DNA of 64,000 nucleotides. It comes from Pseudoxanthomonas sp. (GTDB taxonomy: Bacteria > Pseudomonadota > Gammaproteobacteria > Xanthomonadales > Xanthomonadaceae). Each line of letters starts with the position of its first letter. Position 1 is the first letter of the stretch. The stretch is taken from positions 2,046,001 to 2,110,000 of the forward strand of contig NZ_DASYGY010000009.1 in the NCBI RefSeq assembly GCF_035999195.1. The letters run 5' to 3'. Below are positions 15,334 to 24,268 of this stretch, piece by piece. Under the pieces are notes generated by a model, which saw only the letters and a program-made list of their open reading frames with translations, had not been told where the DNA came from and did no database searches. The position numbers and the translations under genes are program-made.

Positions 15334-18300
15334 ATGCCGACCCCTTCGCCCGTCCCGTCGCCCGCCGCCCCGGCGGCCGGCGCCATCATCTCCCCCGAGC
15401 TTCCCGCGCCGCCGTCCGTCCTGCGGGCCGCCATCACCGCCGCCTGGCTGCGCGACGAGACCACGCACGTCCGCGAACTGCTGGAACAGGCCCGCCTGCC
15501 GGCCGGCGAGCAGATCCAGGCGCAGAAACTGGCCGTCGACCTGGTGAAGCGAGTCCGGGCACGCGCCCAGGACCAGGGCGCCATCGAGGCCTTCATGCGG
15601 CAGTACGACCTGGGCAGCGAGGAAGGCGTGCTGCTGATGTGCGTGGCCGAGGCACTGCTGCGCATCCCGGACCAGGACACGGCCGACAAGCTGATCCGCG
15701 ACAAGCTGGGCGACGCGGACTGGGAGAAGCACCTGGGCCAGAGCGACTCGGTGCTGGTGAACGCCTCCACCTGGGGGCTGATGCTGACCGGCAAGCTGGT
15801 CAACCTGAACGACCTGACCCGTGCCGACGTGCCCGGCGCCTTCAAGCGCCTGGTCGGCCGCGTGGGCGAGCCGGTCATCCGCCTGGCCGTACGCCAGGCC
15901 ATGCGGATCATGGGCCACCAGTTCGTGATGGGCCGCACCATCGACGAGGCGCTGGCGCGCAGCCGCAAGGGCGGGAACGCCGACTACCGTTACTCCTTCG
16001 ACATGCTGGGCGAGGGCGCGCTGACCACCAAGGACGCGGCCCGCTACCTGGAGGCCTATCGCCAGGCCATCCATGCGATCGGCCGTACCGGCCCCTTCGC
16101 CGACGTGTTCGCCGCCCCCAGCATCTCGATCAAGCTGTCCGCGCTGCACCCGCGCTACGAGCACGCCAAGCGCGCCCGGGTGATGAAGGAACTGGCGCCG
16201 GCCATCCTCGAGCTGGCGCAGCTGGCCAAGTCCTACGGCATCGGCTTCACCATCGACGCCGAGGAGGCCGACCGGCTGGAACTGTCGCTGGACCTGATCG
16301 AAGCCACCTTCTCCGATCCGTCGCTGGACGGCTGGGAAGGTTACGGCCTGGCCGTGCAGGCCTACCAGAAGCGCACGCCGTACGTGATCGACTTCCTCGC
16401 CGACCTGGCCCGCCGCGTCGGCCGCCGCATGCCGGTGCGCCTGGTGAAGGGCGCGTACTGGGACGCCGAGATCAAGCGCGCCCAGATCGACGGCCACCCG
16501 GGCTACCCGGTGTTCACCCGCAAGCCGAATACCGACGTGTCCTACCTGGCCAACGCGCGCCGCATGCTCGACCACGGCGACGTGCTGTACCCGATGTTCG
16601 CCACCCACAATGCACAGACGATCGCGGCGATCCGCTTCATCGCCGACGGCCGCCCGTACGAACACCAGAAGCTGCACGGCATGGGCGACGACCTGTATGC
16701 CGAGGTGGTGCCGAAGCACCGCCTCGACACGCCGTGCCGCGTGTACGCGCCGGTCGGCTCGCACGAGGACCTGCTGCCCTACCTGGTGCGCCGCCTGCTC
16801 GAGAACGGCGCCAACAGCAGCTTCGTCAACCGCATCACCGACGAGAACGTCGCCATCGAGGACCTGGTGCGCGACCCGGTGCAGACGGTGTCGGAATTCG
16901 AATCCATTCCCCATCCGCGCATCCCGCTGCCGGTCGACCTTTTCCGGAGCCAGCCGGCTCCCATCGCCTCTTCTGACAGGAACAACTCCATGGGCGCCAA
17001 CCTCGCCAACGACAACGACCTGCGCGCGCTGGCCGAGCGCATCAACGCGTCCGTCAAGCCGTGGCGCGCCGCGCCGCTGGTGCCGGGCGCCGTCGTGTCG
17101 ACGGCGGCGCTGCCGGTGACCAATCCGGCCGACCGCCGCCAGACCGTCGGCGAATGGCAGCCGGCCGACAGCGGTACCGTCGAGAAGGCACTGGCCAATG
17201 CCGTGGCCGCGCAGCCGGCCTGGGACCGCACGCCGGCCGCCAGCCGCGCCGCGATCCTCGAGCACGCCGCGAACCTGCTGGAACAGCGGATGCCCGACTA
17301 CATCGCGCTGTGCGTGAAGGAAGCCGGCAAGACCATTCCGGACAGCGTGGCCGAAGTGCGCGAAGCGGTCGACTTCCTGCGCTACTACGCCGCGCAGGCA
17401 CGCATGCAGTTCGGCGCGCCCGAGCAGCTGCCCGGCCCGACCGGCGAATCCAACCAGCTGCAGCTGCAGGGCCGCGGCGTGTTCGTCTGCATCAGTCCGT
17501 GGAACTTCCCGCTGGCGATCTTCCTGGGCCAGGTCAGCGCCGCGCTCGCCGCCGGCAACAGCGTGATCGCCAAGCCGGCCGAGCAGACCAACCTGATCGG
17601 CCACGCGGCGGTGAAGCTGCTGCACGAAGCCGGCATTCCCGAGGCCGTGCTGCAGTTCCTGCCCGGCGACGGCGCCACCGTCGGCGCTGCGCTGACCCAG
17701 GATCCGCGCGTGGCCGGCGTCGCCTTCACCGGCTCCACCGAGACCGCGCGTGCGATCAACCGTGCGCTCGCCGGCCGCGAGGCCGGTCCGATCGCCACGC
17801 TGATCGCCGAGACCGGCGGCCAGAACGCCTTCATCGCCGACTCGTCCGCGCTGCCGGAGCAACTGGTGAAGGACGCGATGGGCTCGGCCTTCACCTCCGC
17901 CGGCCAGCGCTGCTCGGCCGCGCGCGTGCTGTTCGTGCAGGACGACATCGCCGACAAGGTGATGACGATGCTCGCCGGCGCGATGGACGAACTGAAGGTC
18001 GGCGATCCCGGCCTGCTGTCGACCGACGTCGGCCCGGTGATCGACGCCGACGCGCTGAAGATCCTCGAGGACCACGCCGCGCGCATGGCCAGCGAGGCGC
18101 GCCTGATCAAGCAGGCCAACGCGGGCGAGGACACCGCGCACGGCACGTTCTTCGCGCCGCGCGCGTGGGAACTGACATCGCTGGACCAGCTGCAGAAGGA
18201 AATCTTCGGGCCGGCCCTGCACGTGGTGCGCTGGAAGGCCGACCAGCTGGACGCCGTGATCGACCAGATCAACGCCACCGGCTACGGCCTGACCCTGGGC

Positions 18301-18549
18301 GTGCATTCGCGCATCGACGAGACCATCGACCGCATCGCGGCACGGGTGAAGGTGGGCAATGTCTACGTCAACCGCAACCAGATCGGCGCCGTGGTCGGCG
18401 TGCAGCCCTTCGGCGGCCAGGGCCTGTCCGGCACCGGCCCCAAGGCCGGCGGGCCGCACTACCTGCCCCGCTTCGCCACCGAAAAGACGGTGACCGTCAA
18501 CACCACGGCGGCCGGCGGCAACGCCTCGCTGCTCACCTTGGGCGACTGA
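15334..18549 (+). CDS. putA: Bifunctional proline dehydrogenase / P5C dehydrogenase
   Basis: A 1071-residue enzyme that oxidises proline to glutamate in two steps at the inner membrane. The N-terminal part is the FAD-linked proline dehydrogenase barrel (SIKLSALHPRYEHAKR, RLVKGAYWDAEIK). The C-terminal part is the NAD-linked aldehyde dehydrogenase with IAETGGQNAF and catalytic Cys860 in AGQRCSAARVL. Unlike E. coli PutA (1320 residues) there is no N-terminal ribbon-helix-helix DNA-binding domain, so it cannot autorepress; the regulator must be elsewhere. A Pro/Ala-rich stretch opens the protein. ATG 15334 is preferred; an in-frame TTG lies six codons upstream. A TAAACT box at 15299 could be a -10. 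A strong terminator follows. Confidence 0.96.
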   Translation: MPTPSPVPSPAAPAAGAIISPELPAPPSVLRAAITAAWLRDETTHVRELLEQARLPAGEQIQAQKLAVDLVKRVRARAQDQGAIEAFMRQYDLGSEEGVLLMCVAEALLRIPDQDTADKLIRDKLGDADWEKHLGQSDSVLVNASTWGLMLTGKLVNLNDLTRADVPGAFKRLVGRVGEPVIRLAVRQAMRIMGHQFVMGRTIDEALARSRKGGNADYRYSFDMLGEGALTTKDAARYLEAYRQAIHAIGRTGPFADVFAAPSISIKLSALHPRYEHAKRARVMKELAPAILELAQLAKSYGIGFTIDAEEADRLELSLDLIEATFSDPSLDGWEGYGLAVQAYQKRTPYVIDFLADLARRVGRRMPVRLVKGAYWDAEIKRAQIDGHPGYPVFTRKPNTDVSYLANARRMLDHGDVLYPMFATHNAQTIAAIRFIADGRPYEHQKLHGMGDDLYAEVVPKHRLDTPCRVYAPVGSHEDLLPYLVRRLLENGANSSFVNRITDENVAIEDLVRDPVQTVSEFESIPHPRIPLPVDLFRSQPAPIASSDRNNSMGANLANDNDLRALAERINASVKPWRAAPLVPGAVVSTAALPVTNPADRRQTVGEWQPADSGTVEKALANAVAAQPAWDRTPAASRAAILEHAANLLEQRMPDYIALCVKEAGKTIPDSVAEVREAVDFLRYYAAQARMQFGAPEQLPGPTGESNQLQLQGRGVFVCISPWNFPLAIFLGQVSAALAAGNSVIAKPAEQTNLIGHAAVKLLHEAGIPEAVLQFLPGDGATVGAALTQDPRVAGVAFTGSTETARAINRALAGREAGPIATLIAETGGQNAFIADSSALPEQLVKDAMGSAFTSAGQRCSAARVLFVQDDIADKVMTMLAGAMDELKVGDPGLLSTDVGPVIDADALKILEDHAARMASEARLIKQANAGEDTAHGTFFAPRAWELTSLDQLQKEIFGPALHVVRWKADQLDAVIDQINATGYGLTLGVHSRIDETIDRIAARVKVGNVYVNRNQIGAVVGVQPFGGQGLSGTGPKAGGPHYLPRFATEKTVTVNTTAAGGNASLLTLGD

Positions 18550-18584
18550 CGCGGCGGCGCACGCCGCCACCCCGCTGCCCACGA

Positions 18585-18611
18585 AGCCCCGCTCGCGCGG
18601 GGCTTTTTCTT
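18585..18611 (+). terminator. Rho-independent terminator of putA
   Basis: AGCCCCGC (18585-18592) pairs perfectly with GCGGGGCT (18597-18604) across a four-base loop, followed by TTTTTCTTT. It ends the single-gene putA unit. Confidence 0.93.
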
Positions 18612-18761
18612 TGGGCGTGACCCACGGCAATGACAGGCGCCACCGCGCACGGTGATGCTGGGGCGACCGACCACTCAGCGGAACGCGTGCTGCCGGATCG
18701 CGTCGCCTTTTGCGTTCTGGCAGCGACAGGATGCGCCTGCGCGAGCAAGATCCCCCACCGC

Positions 18762-19922
18762 ATGACCACCGATTTCTACAACCTGCTGCTCAGCGACTGC
18801 GCGCTCGCCGCCGTGCTGCTGGCGCTGTTCTTCTACGTGGGCAAGGTCTCGCGCGGGGTGCGCGGCATCGCCACATGGGGCGTGGCGCACTTCCTCTACT
18901 CGCTCGGTGCGGCGATGCTGGACGGCACCGCACAGACACTGGAGCGCGCCGGCAGCGAGGCGCTGGCCGACGGGATCGCCGGCGCCGGTGGACTGCTGGC
19001 GTGCGCGGGGCTGGTGGGGCTGGCGTGGTCGATGATCCAGTTCGTGCAGCAGCGTCCGCTGATGCGCTGGGAGCGCGCACTGCTGCCGCTGTGCCTGGGC
19101 TTCTCGCTCGTCGGCATCGTCGTGGACGGCGGCGTGGATGCGCAGGGCGCGGCGATGAGCGCCACCGAAGTGATCGTGCTGCTGGTGATGCTGCGGCACC
19201 TGTTCGTGCTGCGCGCGGCGCCCGACCACGTGCCGGCGCGCCTGATGATGGCGGGCTGCGTGGTGCTGCTGTGGCTGTATGGCGGCGACCTGCTGGCGGC
19301 GCTGACCGGCCGCTACGGCCCCAATCCGTTGTGGGTGAACCTGGACCTCTCGATCTGGTTCATGCTCAATTTCTGCATGCTGATGCTGGCCAGCTTCCGC
19401 GCGGCGGAGCCGTTGCGGCGAAGCGCGCTGTTCGATCCGCTGACCGGTGCGCTGAACCGGCGCGGCCTGGACAACGAACTGCAGGTGCAGCGCGAATGGA
19501 TGCCGTCCGAGTACGGGCTGGCGGTGATCGTGCTGGACCTGGATCACTTCAAGATGGTCAACGACGATCACGGCCACGAGACCGGCGACCTGGTGCTGCG
19601 GCGGTTCTCCGACGTGGTGCGCGGCTGCATCCGCAGCGAGGACGTGTTCGCGCGGCTGGGCGGCGAGGAATTCATGCTGGTGCTGCGCGACACGTCCGCC
19701 GACACCGCGCACGCACTGGCCGAACGCATCCGCCAGCAGGTGATGGCGCTGGAGTTCGCCCCGGCCGGCCGCACCATCCGCGTGACCGTCAGCCTGGGCA
19801 TCTCGTTCACCGCCGACCGCCATGCGCCCTACGAAACGCTGATGCGGCTGGCCGACGAGGCGCTGTATGCGGCCAAGCACAAGGGGCGCAACCGGATCGA
19901 GGTACGCTGGCACCCCGCCTGA
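18762..19922 (+). CDS. Membrane diguanylate cyclase (GGDEF)
   Basis: A 386-residue protein with about six N-terminal transmembrane segments (residues 1-210) and a C-terminal GGDEF domain that makes cyclic di-GMP. The active site is GGEEF at residues 300-304, preceded by DLDHFKMVNDDHGHETGD. The product-inhibition I-site RxxD is present exactly five residues ahead (RSED, 291-294), so feedback inhibition is expected. No EAL domain. The membrane sensor part matches no named domain that I recognise. ATG 18762 gives MTTDFYNLLL, right at the first helix; the open upstream extension is not protein-like. The SMP-30 gene follows after 17 bp. Confidence 0.88.
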   Translation: MTTDFYNLLLSDCALAAVLLALFFYVGKVSRGVRGIATWGVAHFLYSLGAAMLDGTAQTLERAGSEALADGIAGAGGLLACAGLVGLAWSMIQFVQQRPLMRWERALLPLCLGFSLVGIVVDGGVDAQGAAMSATEVIVLLVMLRHLFVLRAAPDHVPARLMMAGCVVLLWLYGGDLLAALTGRYGPNPLWVNLDLSIWFMLNFCMLMLASFRAAEPLRRSALFDPLTGALNRRGLDNELQVQREWMPSEYGLAVIVLDLDHFKMVNDDHGHETGDLVLRRFSDVVRGCIRSEDVFARLGGEEFMLVLRDTSADTAHALAERIRQQVMALEFAPAGRTIRVTVSLGISFTADRHAPYETLMRLADEALYAAKHKGRNRIEVRWHPA

Positions 19923-19939
19923 ACCCGAGACTCCCCTGC

Positions 19940-20893
19940 ATGCCACGTCGCCATCGCCTTGCCCTTGCCCTGCTCCTGTGCGGCATCGCGCCGCTCGCGC
20001 ACGCCTCGGCCTACCGCTCGGTCTGCCCTGCCGATCCGGGCCGGCCGCCCTCGGGCGACCTCACCGCCACGCGCGTGGCGGCGGCGAAGGTCGACGACGA
20101 CCAGGACCGGCTGTACGAGGGCGCCGTGTGGAAGGAGGGATCGCTGTACCTGTCCGACTTTGTCCACACCGGAACGTTTCCTTCGCGCATCCGGCGATTC
20201 ACCCCGCCGGACCGTTGGGAGACGGTGGTCGAGGACAGCGGCAGCAACGGCCTGGCGCTGGACACCGAGGGCCATCTGATCGCCGCCACGCACGACCGCA
20301 AGCAGGTGGCACGCGTGGACCTGGCCGACGGTACGCGCACGGCACTGGTATCGAGCTTTGAAGGTGCGCCGTTCAATTCGCCGAACGACCTGGTGATGGC
20401 AGCCGACGGCACGCTCTACTTCACCGATCCCGACTACCAGCGCAAGGCCGCGCCCGGTGGCCAGCCGCGCACGCGCGTCTACCGCCACCATGCCGGCACC
20501 ACGACGGTGGTCGACGACACCCTGCGCAATCCCAATGGCATCGCCCTGTCGCCGGACGGCGGCACGCTGTACGTGGCCGGCGGCACCGACGACGGCGATG
20601 TGCTGCGCGCCTACCCGCTGCACGACGGCGCCCCCGACAAGGGACGCGACCTGGCACGCATCAGCGGCGGCGATGGGCTGGCCATCGACTGCCTGGGCAA
20701 CGTGTACGTCACCGAACACGGCGACCGGCGCGTGCGCGTGTTCTCGCCCGCCGGCAAGGTGCTGGCCACCATCCGCGTGGATGCCAACATCACCAACGCG
20801 GCCTTCGGTGGCGCGGACCGCCGCACGCTGTTCCTCACCGGCGCGGCCAGCCTGTGGTCGATCGACCTGGACGTGGCGGGGCTGCCGTACTGA
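19940..20893 (+). CDS. Secreted SMP-30/gluconolactonase-like beta-propeller
   Basis: A 317-residue protein with a signal peptide (RRHRLALALLLCGIAPLAHA-SA) and an SMP-30/gluconolaconase-type six-blade propeller. Propeller marks are YEGAVWKEGSLYLSDF with the metal-binding Glu, SNGLALDTEGHLIAATHD, FNSPNDLVMAADGTLYFTDP, and RNPNGIALSPDGGTLYVA with the catalytic-site Asn. These enzymes hydrolyse sugar lactones or related esters; the substrate here is unknown. It lies 17 bp after the diguanylate cyclase gene, likely cotranscribed. Confidence 0.85.
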   Translation: MPRRHRLALALLLCGIAPLAHASAYRSVCPADPGRPPSGDLTATRVAAAKVDDDQDRLYEGAVWKEGSLYLSDFVHTGTFPSRIRRFTPPDRWETVVEDSGSNGLALDTEGHLIAATHDRKQVARVDLADGTRTALVSSFEGAPFNSPNDLVMAADGTLYFTDPDYQRKAAPGGQPRTRVYRHHAGTTTVVDDTLRNPNGIALSPDGGTLYVAGGTDDGDVLRAYPLHDGAPDKGRDLARISGGDGLAIDCLGNVYVTEHGDRRVRVFSPAGKVLATIRVDANITNAAFGGADRRTLFLTGAASLWSIDLDVAGLPY

Positions 20894-20971
20894 CGGCATC
20901 GCGTGCGCTGTGCGCCAGGCGCTCTCGGCGGGAGATGGGCTCGAACGCCAGGCGTACGTAGCGTGCGCTGA

Positions 20972-21161
20972 GCGCACGCTACGGCTGCTTGATCCTTCTC
21001 CCTTCGGGAGAAGGTGGCGCGCAGCGCCGGATGAGGGTGTGCGGACCGCTGAACCTTCGCCACCCCGCCGACCCTCACCCCAACCCCTCTCCCGAGGGAA
21101 GAGGGGCTCCAAAGCGCCATGCCGGGCGGGTGCCGACGTAGCGTGCGCGATGCATGAACCC
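20972..21161. repeat. About 200-bp direct repeat, copy 1
   Basis: From GCGCACGCTACG to GATGCATGAACCC this 190-bp segment recurs as copy 2 at 21184-21382 with scattered differences. Inside are hairpins such as CTTCTCCCTTCGGGAGAAGG and CAACCCCTCTCCCGAGGG. Together they make up most of the 585-bp gap 20894-21478, where I see no gene. Confidence 0.85.
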
Positions 21162-21183
21162 GTCATCGCGTGTCGTGCGCACA

Positions 21184-21382
21184 GCGCACGCTACGCCTGC
21201 CTGATCCTTCTCCCTGCGGGAGAAGGTGGCGCGCAGCGCCGGATGAGGGTGTGCGGACCGCTGAGCCTTCGCCACTCCGCCGACCCTCACCCCAACCCCT
21301 CTCCCGAGGGGGGAGGGGCTTCAAAGCACCATGCCGGGAGGGTGCTGACGTGGCGTGCGCCGTTCGCACGATGCATGAACCC
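21184..21382. repeat. About 200-bp direct repeat, copy 2
   Basis: 199 bp closely matching copy 1, including the same two internal hairpins and the closing GATGCATGAACCC. A third fragment of the starting motif (GCGCACGCTACGG) appears at 21396-21408. No coding potential or transposase was seen. Confidence 0.85.
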
Positions 21383-21426
21383 TTCATGCGCACGGCGCAC
21401 GCTACGGACCGCACGCTTGCGCAGCA

Positions 21427-21453
21427 AAGAAAAACCCCGCCGAAGCGGGGTTT
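21427..21453 (-). terminator. Rho-independent terminator of fadL
   Basis: AAACCCCGC (21432-21440) pairs with GCGGGGTTT (21445-21453). On the minus strand it ends in a T-rich run (complement of AAAGAAAAA), 26 bp past the fadL stop. Confidence 0.88.
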
Positions 21454-21478
21454 CTCGTGGTCCGGATCCGTGCTGCGA

Positions 21479-22846
21479 TCAGAACTTGTACTGCATCGAC
21501 ACACCGAACAGGTCGGCGCCGCCTTCGAAGTCGCCGACCAGGCGCGCGCGCGTGCTGGTGGTCAGGTCGACTTCCGGGGTGTCGACGATGTCGATCTTCA
21601 CGTAGCTGGCGCTCAGCTCGAAGTGCTCGGACACGTTCCAGGTCATGCCCAGCGAGTACCACATGCGGTCCTGGTCGGGCAGGCGCGGGGTGCGGTACGG
21701 ACGGCTGACGGGGGAGTCGTCGCGGGCCACGCCGGCGCGGAAGGTGAACGTGTCGCTGAACTTGTACTCGCCGCCGATCGAATAGAACCAGTTCTCGTCC
21801 CAGTTGTAGTCTTCGGCCGAGTCGGGCTGGGCGGGGTTGTCGAACTCGATGCGGATTTCCTGCAGCGACGACCAGTCGGTGCGGGTGACCTCGGCCATCA
21901 CGGTGAAGCGGTCGGTGGCGTAGTAGGTGGCACTGAACGCGTCGATCGCCGGGGTGGTCAGGTCGGCACCGCCGCCGCCGTTGATGAAGATGCCGTTGCC
22001 CAGCGCCGCACGGACGTTGGCCGGCACTTCGAACACCGCGTCGCCGTCCAGCTCATGGTCGACCTCGGAACGGTGCGAATAGCCCAGCGACAGCTTGTCG
22101 GTCGGACGCCAGTTCATGCCGACGATCCAGCCCAGGCCATTGTGGGTGCCGTTGATGCTGGCGAAGCCGTCGTTGCGCTGCGGTCCGAACTGCGCGGTCG
22201 GGCCGACGCACGCGGCGGGGCTGCGGCCGCAGATGATGGTGCCGAAGTCCACGGCGTTGGACAGGGTGACGTCCGCGTGTTCGTAGATCAGGCCGGCGCC
22301 GACCGAGAAGCTGTCGCTCAGCTCCAGCGAGGCGGCCAGCGTCAGGTCGACGATCTTCACGTCCGATTCCAACGCGTGGTAGCGGCCCTTCCAGCCCGCG
22401 TCGTATTCGGTCTTCAGGCCGAACGGCGCGCTGATCATCATGCCCAGCGTCAGGTACTCGAAGTCCCCGCTCAGCGGCAGGATGAAGGACGCGGCCGGCA
22501 CGGCGGCCACGTCACCGGCGTCGCCGCCGTTGCCGCCGGTCAGCGGCTGCTGGAACGGGGTGCCGGTGGCGGCGGTACCCGTACCGGTGAATTCGTAGGA
22601 CAGGTCGATCGCGGTGACGTCGGCCTGCAGGGTGCGCTCGGTGAAGGTGGACATGACGGCGGGGTTGTTGACCACCACCGAGGCGTCGCCCTTGGCGGAC
22701 GCGGCACCGGCCATCGCGCGGCCCTGGGCCTTGACGCTGTTTTCCTTCAGCTGGAAGGCGGCCGCGTGGACGTCGCCATAGGCGAGGACGCCGGCGATGC
22801 CGAGGGCCAGCGCCGAGACGCGGGTGAGGTTCTTAGCAAATTCCAT
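21479..22846 (-). CDS. fadL: FadL-type outer-membrane fatty acid transporter
   Basis: A 455-residue outer-membrane porin of the FadL/TodX/OmpP1 family, which takes up long-chain fatty acids or other hydrophobic compounds. It has a signal peptide (to about VHA-AAF), the family N-terminal motif AFQLKENSVKAQGRAMAGAAS followed by NNPAVMS, amphipathic beta strands throughout, and a C-terminal aromatic residue (MQYKF) for BAM recognition. ATG 22846 has GGAG eight bases upstream. A good promoter lies 115 bp upstream and a terminator downstream, so it is a single-gene unit. The specific substrate is not certain. Confidence 0.92.
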   Translation of the reverse strand: MEFAKNLTRVSALALGIAGVLAYGDVHAAAFQLKENSVKAQGRAMAGAASAKGDASVVVNNPAVMSTFTERTLQADVTAIDLSYEFTGTGTAATGTPFQQPLTGGNGGDAGDVAAVPAASFILPLSGDFEYLTLGMMISAPFGLKTEYDAGWKGRYHALESDVKIVDLTLAASLELSDSFSVGAGLIYEHADVTLSNAVDFGTIICGRSPAACVGPTAQFGPQRNDGFASINGTHNGLGWIVGMNWRPTDKLSLGYSHRSEVDHELDGDAVFEVPANVRAALGNGIFINGGGGADLTTPAIDAFSATYYATDRFTVMAEVTRTDWSSLQEIRIEFDNPAQPDSAEDYNWDENWFYSIGGEYKFSDTFTFRAGVARDDSPVSRPYRTPRLPDQDRMWYSLGMTWNVSEHFELSASYVKIDIVDTPEVDLTTSTRARLVGDFEGGADLFGVSMQYKF

Positions 22847-22959
22847 GGAATGTCTCCGGAGACGTGGGTAATGAGCACCTGCGTCGTTCAAGGCCGCGGA
22901 TGTTGTGGTCCACCCGTTCGGCCTGCCGGAAGCCCCTCCCGACATACGACGCCGTATGC

Positions 22960-22987
22960 AGTATACCCGCTAACTAAACTCTAACAA
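22960..22987 (-). promoter_or_regulatory. Sigma-70-type promoter for fadL
   Basis: On the minus strand TTGTTA (22982-22987) and TATACT (22960-22965) are spaced by 16 bp in a locally AT-rich patch. The start codon of fadL lies 115 bp downstream, leaving room for a leader. Confidence 0.6.
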
Positions 22988-23071
22988 TCCGTCGTAAGTC
23001 ATTGCCCCTATTCAGTTTCGTTGCGCCGCACCATGGGCAGTGCGGCGCCGACCCGCTACAGTGCGGGCCGC

Positions 23072-23764
23072 ATGTTCGTCTCCCTGCCTTCCCGCCGCAA
23101 ACCGCCGGTCCGCTGGGCCACACCGGCGCTGCTGGTCCTGCTGTCCGCCGCCTTCTGCTGGGCGTTGACGCTGGGCGACGCGGCCCAGGGCCATCTGCTG
23201 AACCGCTGGGGTGCGCTCACCGGCGGCATGGTGGCGCCGGAGGTCTGGCTGGCGTCGCTGCAGAGCGGCACGGTACTGCGGTTGTTCACCGCCCTGTTCC
23301 TGCACGCGGACTGGGCGCACCTGCTGGGCAACCTGGTGTTCCTGCTGATCTTCGGCCTGCCGGCGGAGCGGGCGATGGGGCCGTGGCGGTTCCTGCTGCT
23401 GTTCCTGGTGGGCGGTGCGGTGGCCAACGTGGCCGCCGTGCTCAGCATCGGCACGCCGGACCGCGTCATCATCGGCGCCAGCGGCGCGATCTCGGCGGTG
23501 ATCGGTGCGTATCTGGCGCTGTTTCCCACCGCCAAGCTCGGTGTGGTGCTGCCGCTGGGCCTGTTCCTGGAATTCGTCAAAGCGCCCGCCTCGCTGCTGA
23601 TCGGCATCTGGGCGCTGCTGCAGGTGGTGTTCGCCTACACCGGCCCGGCCTTCGGCGCGGTGGCGTGGTGGGCGCATATCGCTGGCTTCCTGTTCGGCGT
23701 GGTGTTCGCGCTGTTCGTGCGTGCCGCGATCGCGCGGCGGATGCGCAAGCGGCAAGGGTATTGA
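23072..23764 (+). CDS. Rhomboid family intramembrane serine protease
   Basis: A 230-residue protein with six or seven hydrophobic helices. The catalytic Ser137 lies in GASGAISAVIG and the partner His202 in WWAHIAGFLFG; the conserved FLHADWAHLLGNLVFLLIFG (about residues 76-95) forms the L1/helix-2 region. It cleaves transmembrane substrates within the inner membrane; targets unknown. ATG 23072 is chosen over an in-frame TTG 51 bp upstream because the extension is not conserved in character. A 31-bp-arm palindrome separates it from the DUF1820 gene. Confidence 0.93.
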   Translation: MFVSLPSRRKPPVRWATPALLVLLSAAFCWALTLGDAAQGHLLNRWGALTGGMVAPEVWLASLQSGTVLRLFTALFLHADWAHLLGNLVFLLIFGLPAERAMGPWRFLLLFLVGGAVANVAAVLSIGTPDRVIIGASGAISAVIGAYLALFPTAKLGVVLPLGLFLEFVKAPASLLIGIWALLQVVFAYTGPAFGAVAWWAHIAGFLFGVVFALFVRAAIARRMRKRQGY

Positions 23765-23768
23765 AGGC

Positions 23769-23845
<77 letters not shown>

Positions 23846-23846
<1 letters not shown>

Positions 23847-23851
23847 ATAAT
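23846..23851 (+). promoter_or_regulatory. -10 box directly before DUF1820 gene (leaderless start)
   Basis: A perfect TATAAT lies six bases before the ATG at 23858, so transcription would begin at or next to the A of the start codon. No Shine-Dalgarno is present, and the -35 region would fall inside the palindromic repeat arm. Confidence 0.5.
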
Positions 23852-23857
23852 CGCCGC

Positions 23858-24178
23858 ATGAAGAAGACGCTCTACAAGATCACCTTCCACAACCACACCA
23901 AGGTCTACGAGCTGTACGCGCACAAGGTGGCGGCCAGCGGGCTGTGGGGCTTCACCGAAGTCGCGGATCTGGTGTTCGACATGCACGAGGGGCTGGTGGT
24001 CGATCCCACCGAAGAACGCCTGCGCGACGAGTTCGGCAACACCCTGGTGCTGCACCTGCCGATGCAGAGCATCATCCGGGTGGAAGAGGTCGAACGGAAA
24101 GGCCAGTCGGCGATCCGCGATGCCGCCACCGGCGAGAAGGTGGTCACGCCGTTCCCGATGCCGGCGAAGCCGCGCTGA
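23858..24178 (+). CDS. DUF1820 family protein
   Basis: A 106-residue cytoplasmic protein with no known function. It opens MKKTLYKITFHNHTKVYELYA and keeps the family-like GLWGFTEVADLVF and DPTEERLRDEFGNT segments, followed by VLHLPMQSIIRVEEV and a basic tail. The family is small and widespread in gammaproteobacteria. The gene probably gives a leaderless message (see the -10 box at 23846). It is convergent with ctpA, with an inverted repeat between. Confidence 0.9.
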   Translation: MKKTLYKITFHNHTKVYELYAHKVAASGLWGFTEVADLVFDMHEGLVVDPTEERLRDEFGNTLVLHLPMQSIIRVEEVERKGQSAIRDAATGEKVVTPFPMPAKPR

Positions 24179-24197
24179 ACAGCAAAGTCGTTCATCC

Positions 24198-24259
24198 TGT
24201 GGGAGCGACGTCAGTCGCGATGCAGCCTGACGGAGTTCACGACTGACGTCGCTCCCACA
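24198..24259. repeat. GAGCGACGT-family inverted repeat, short form
   Basis: Perfect 20-bp arms (24198-24217 and 24240-24259) enclose 22 bases. It sits between the convergent DUF1820 and ctpA genes, whose stops are 19 and 10 bp away, and can form a strong hairpin in both transcripts. Confidence 0.9.
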
Positions 24260-24268
24260 CCGCACTGC

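Noticed and set aside
15106..18630. A very long open frame on the minus strand opposite putA
   Set aside because: It is the antisense shadow of a high-GC gene. The translation is Arg/Gly/Val/His-rich with no domain, and putA on the plus strand is unambiguous.
20972..21382. Duplicated 200-bp segments considered as an insertion sequence
   Set aside because: No transposase frame, no terminal inverted repeats bounding both, and no target-site duplication was seen.
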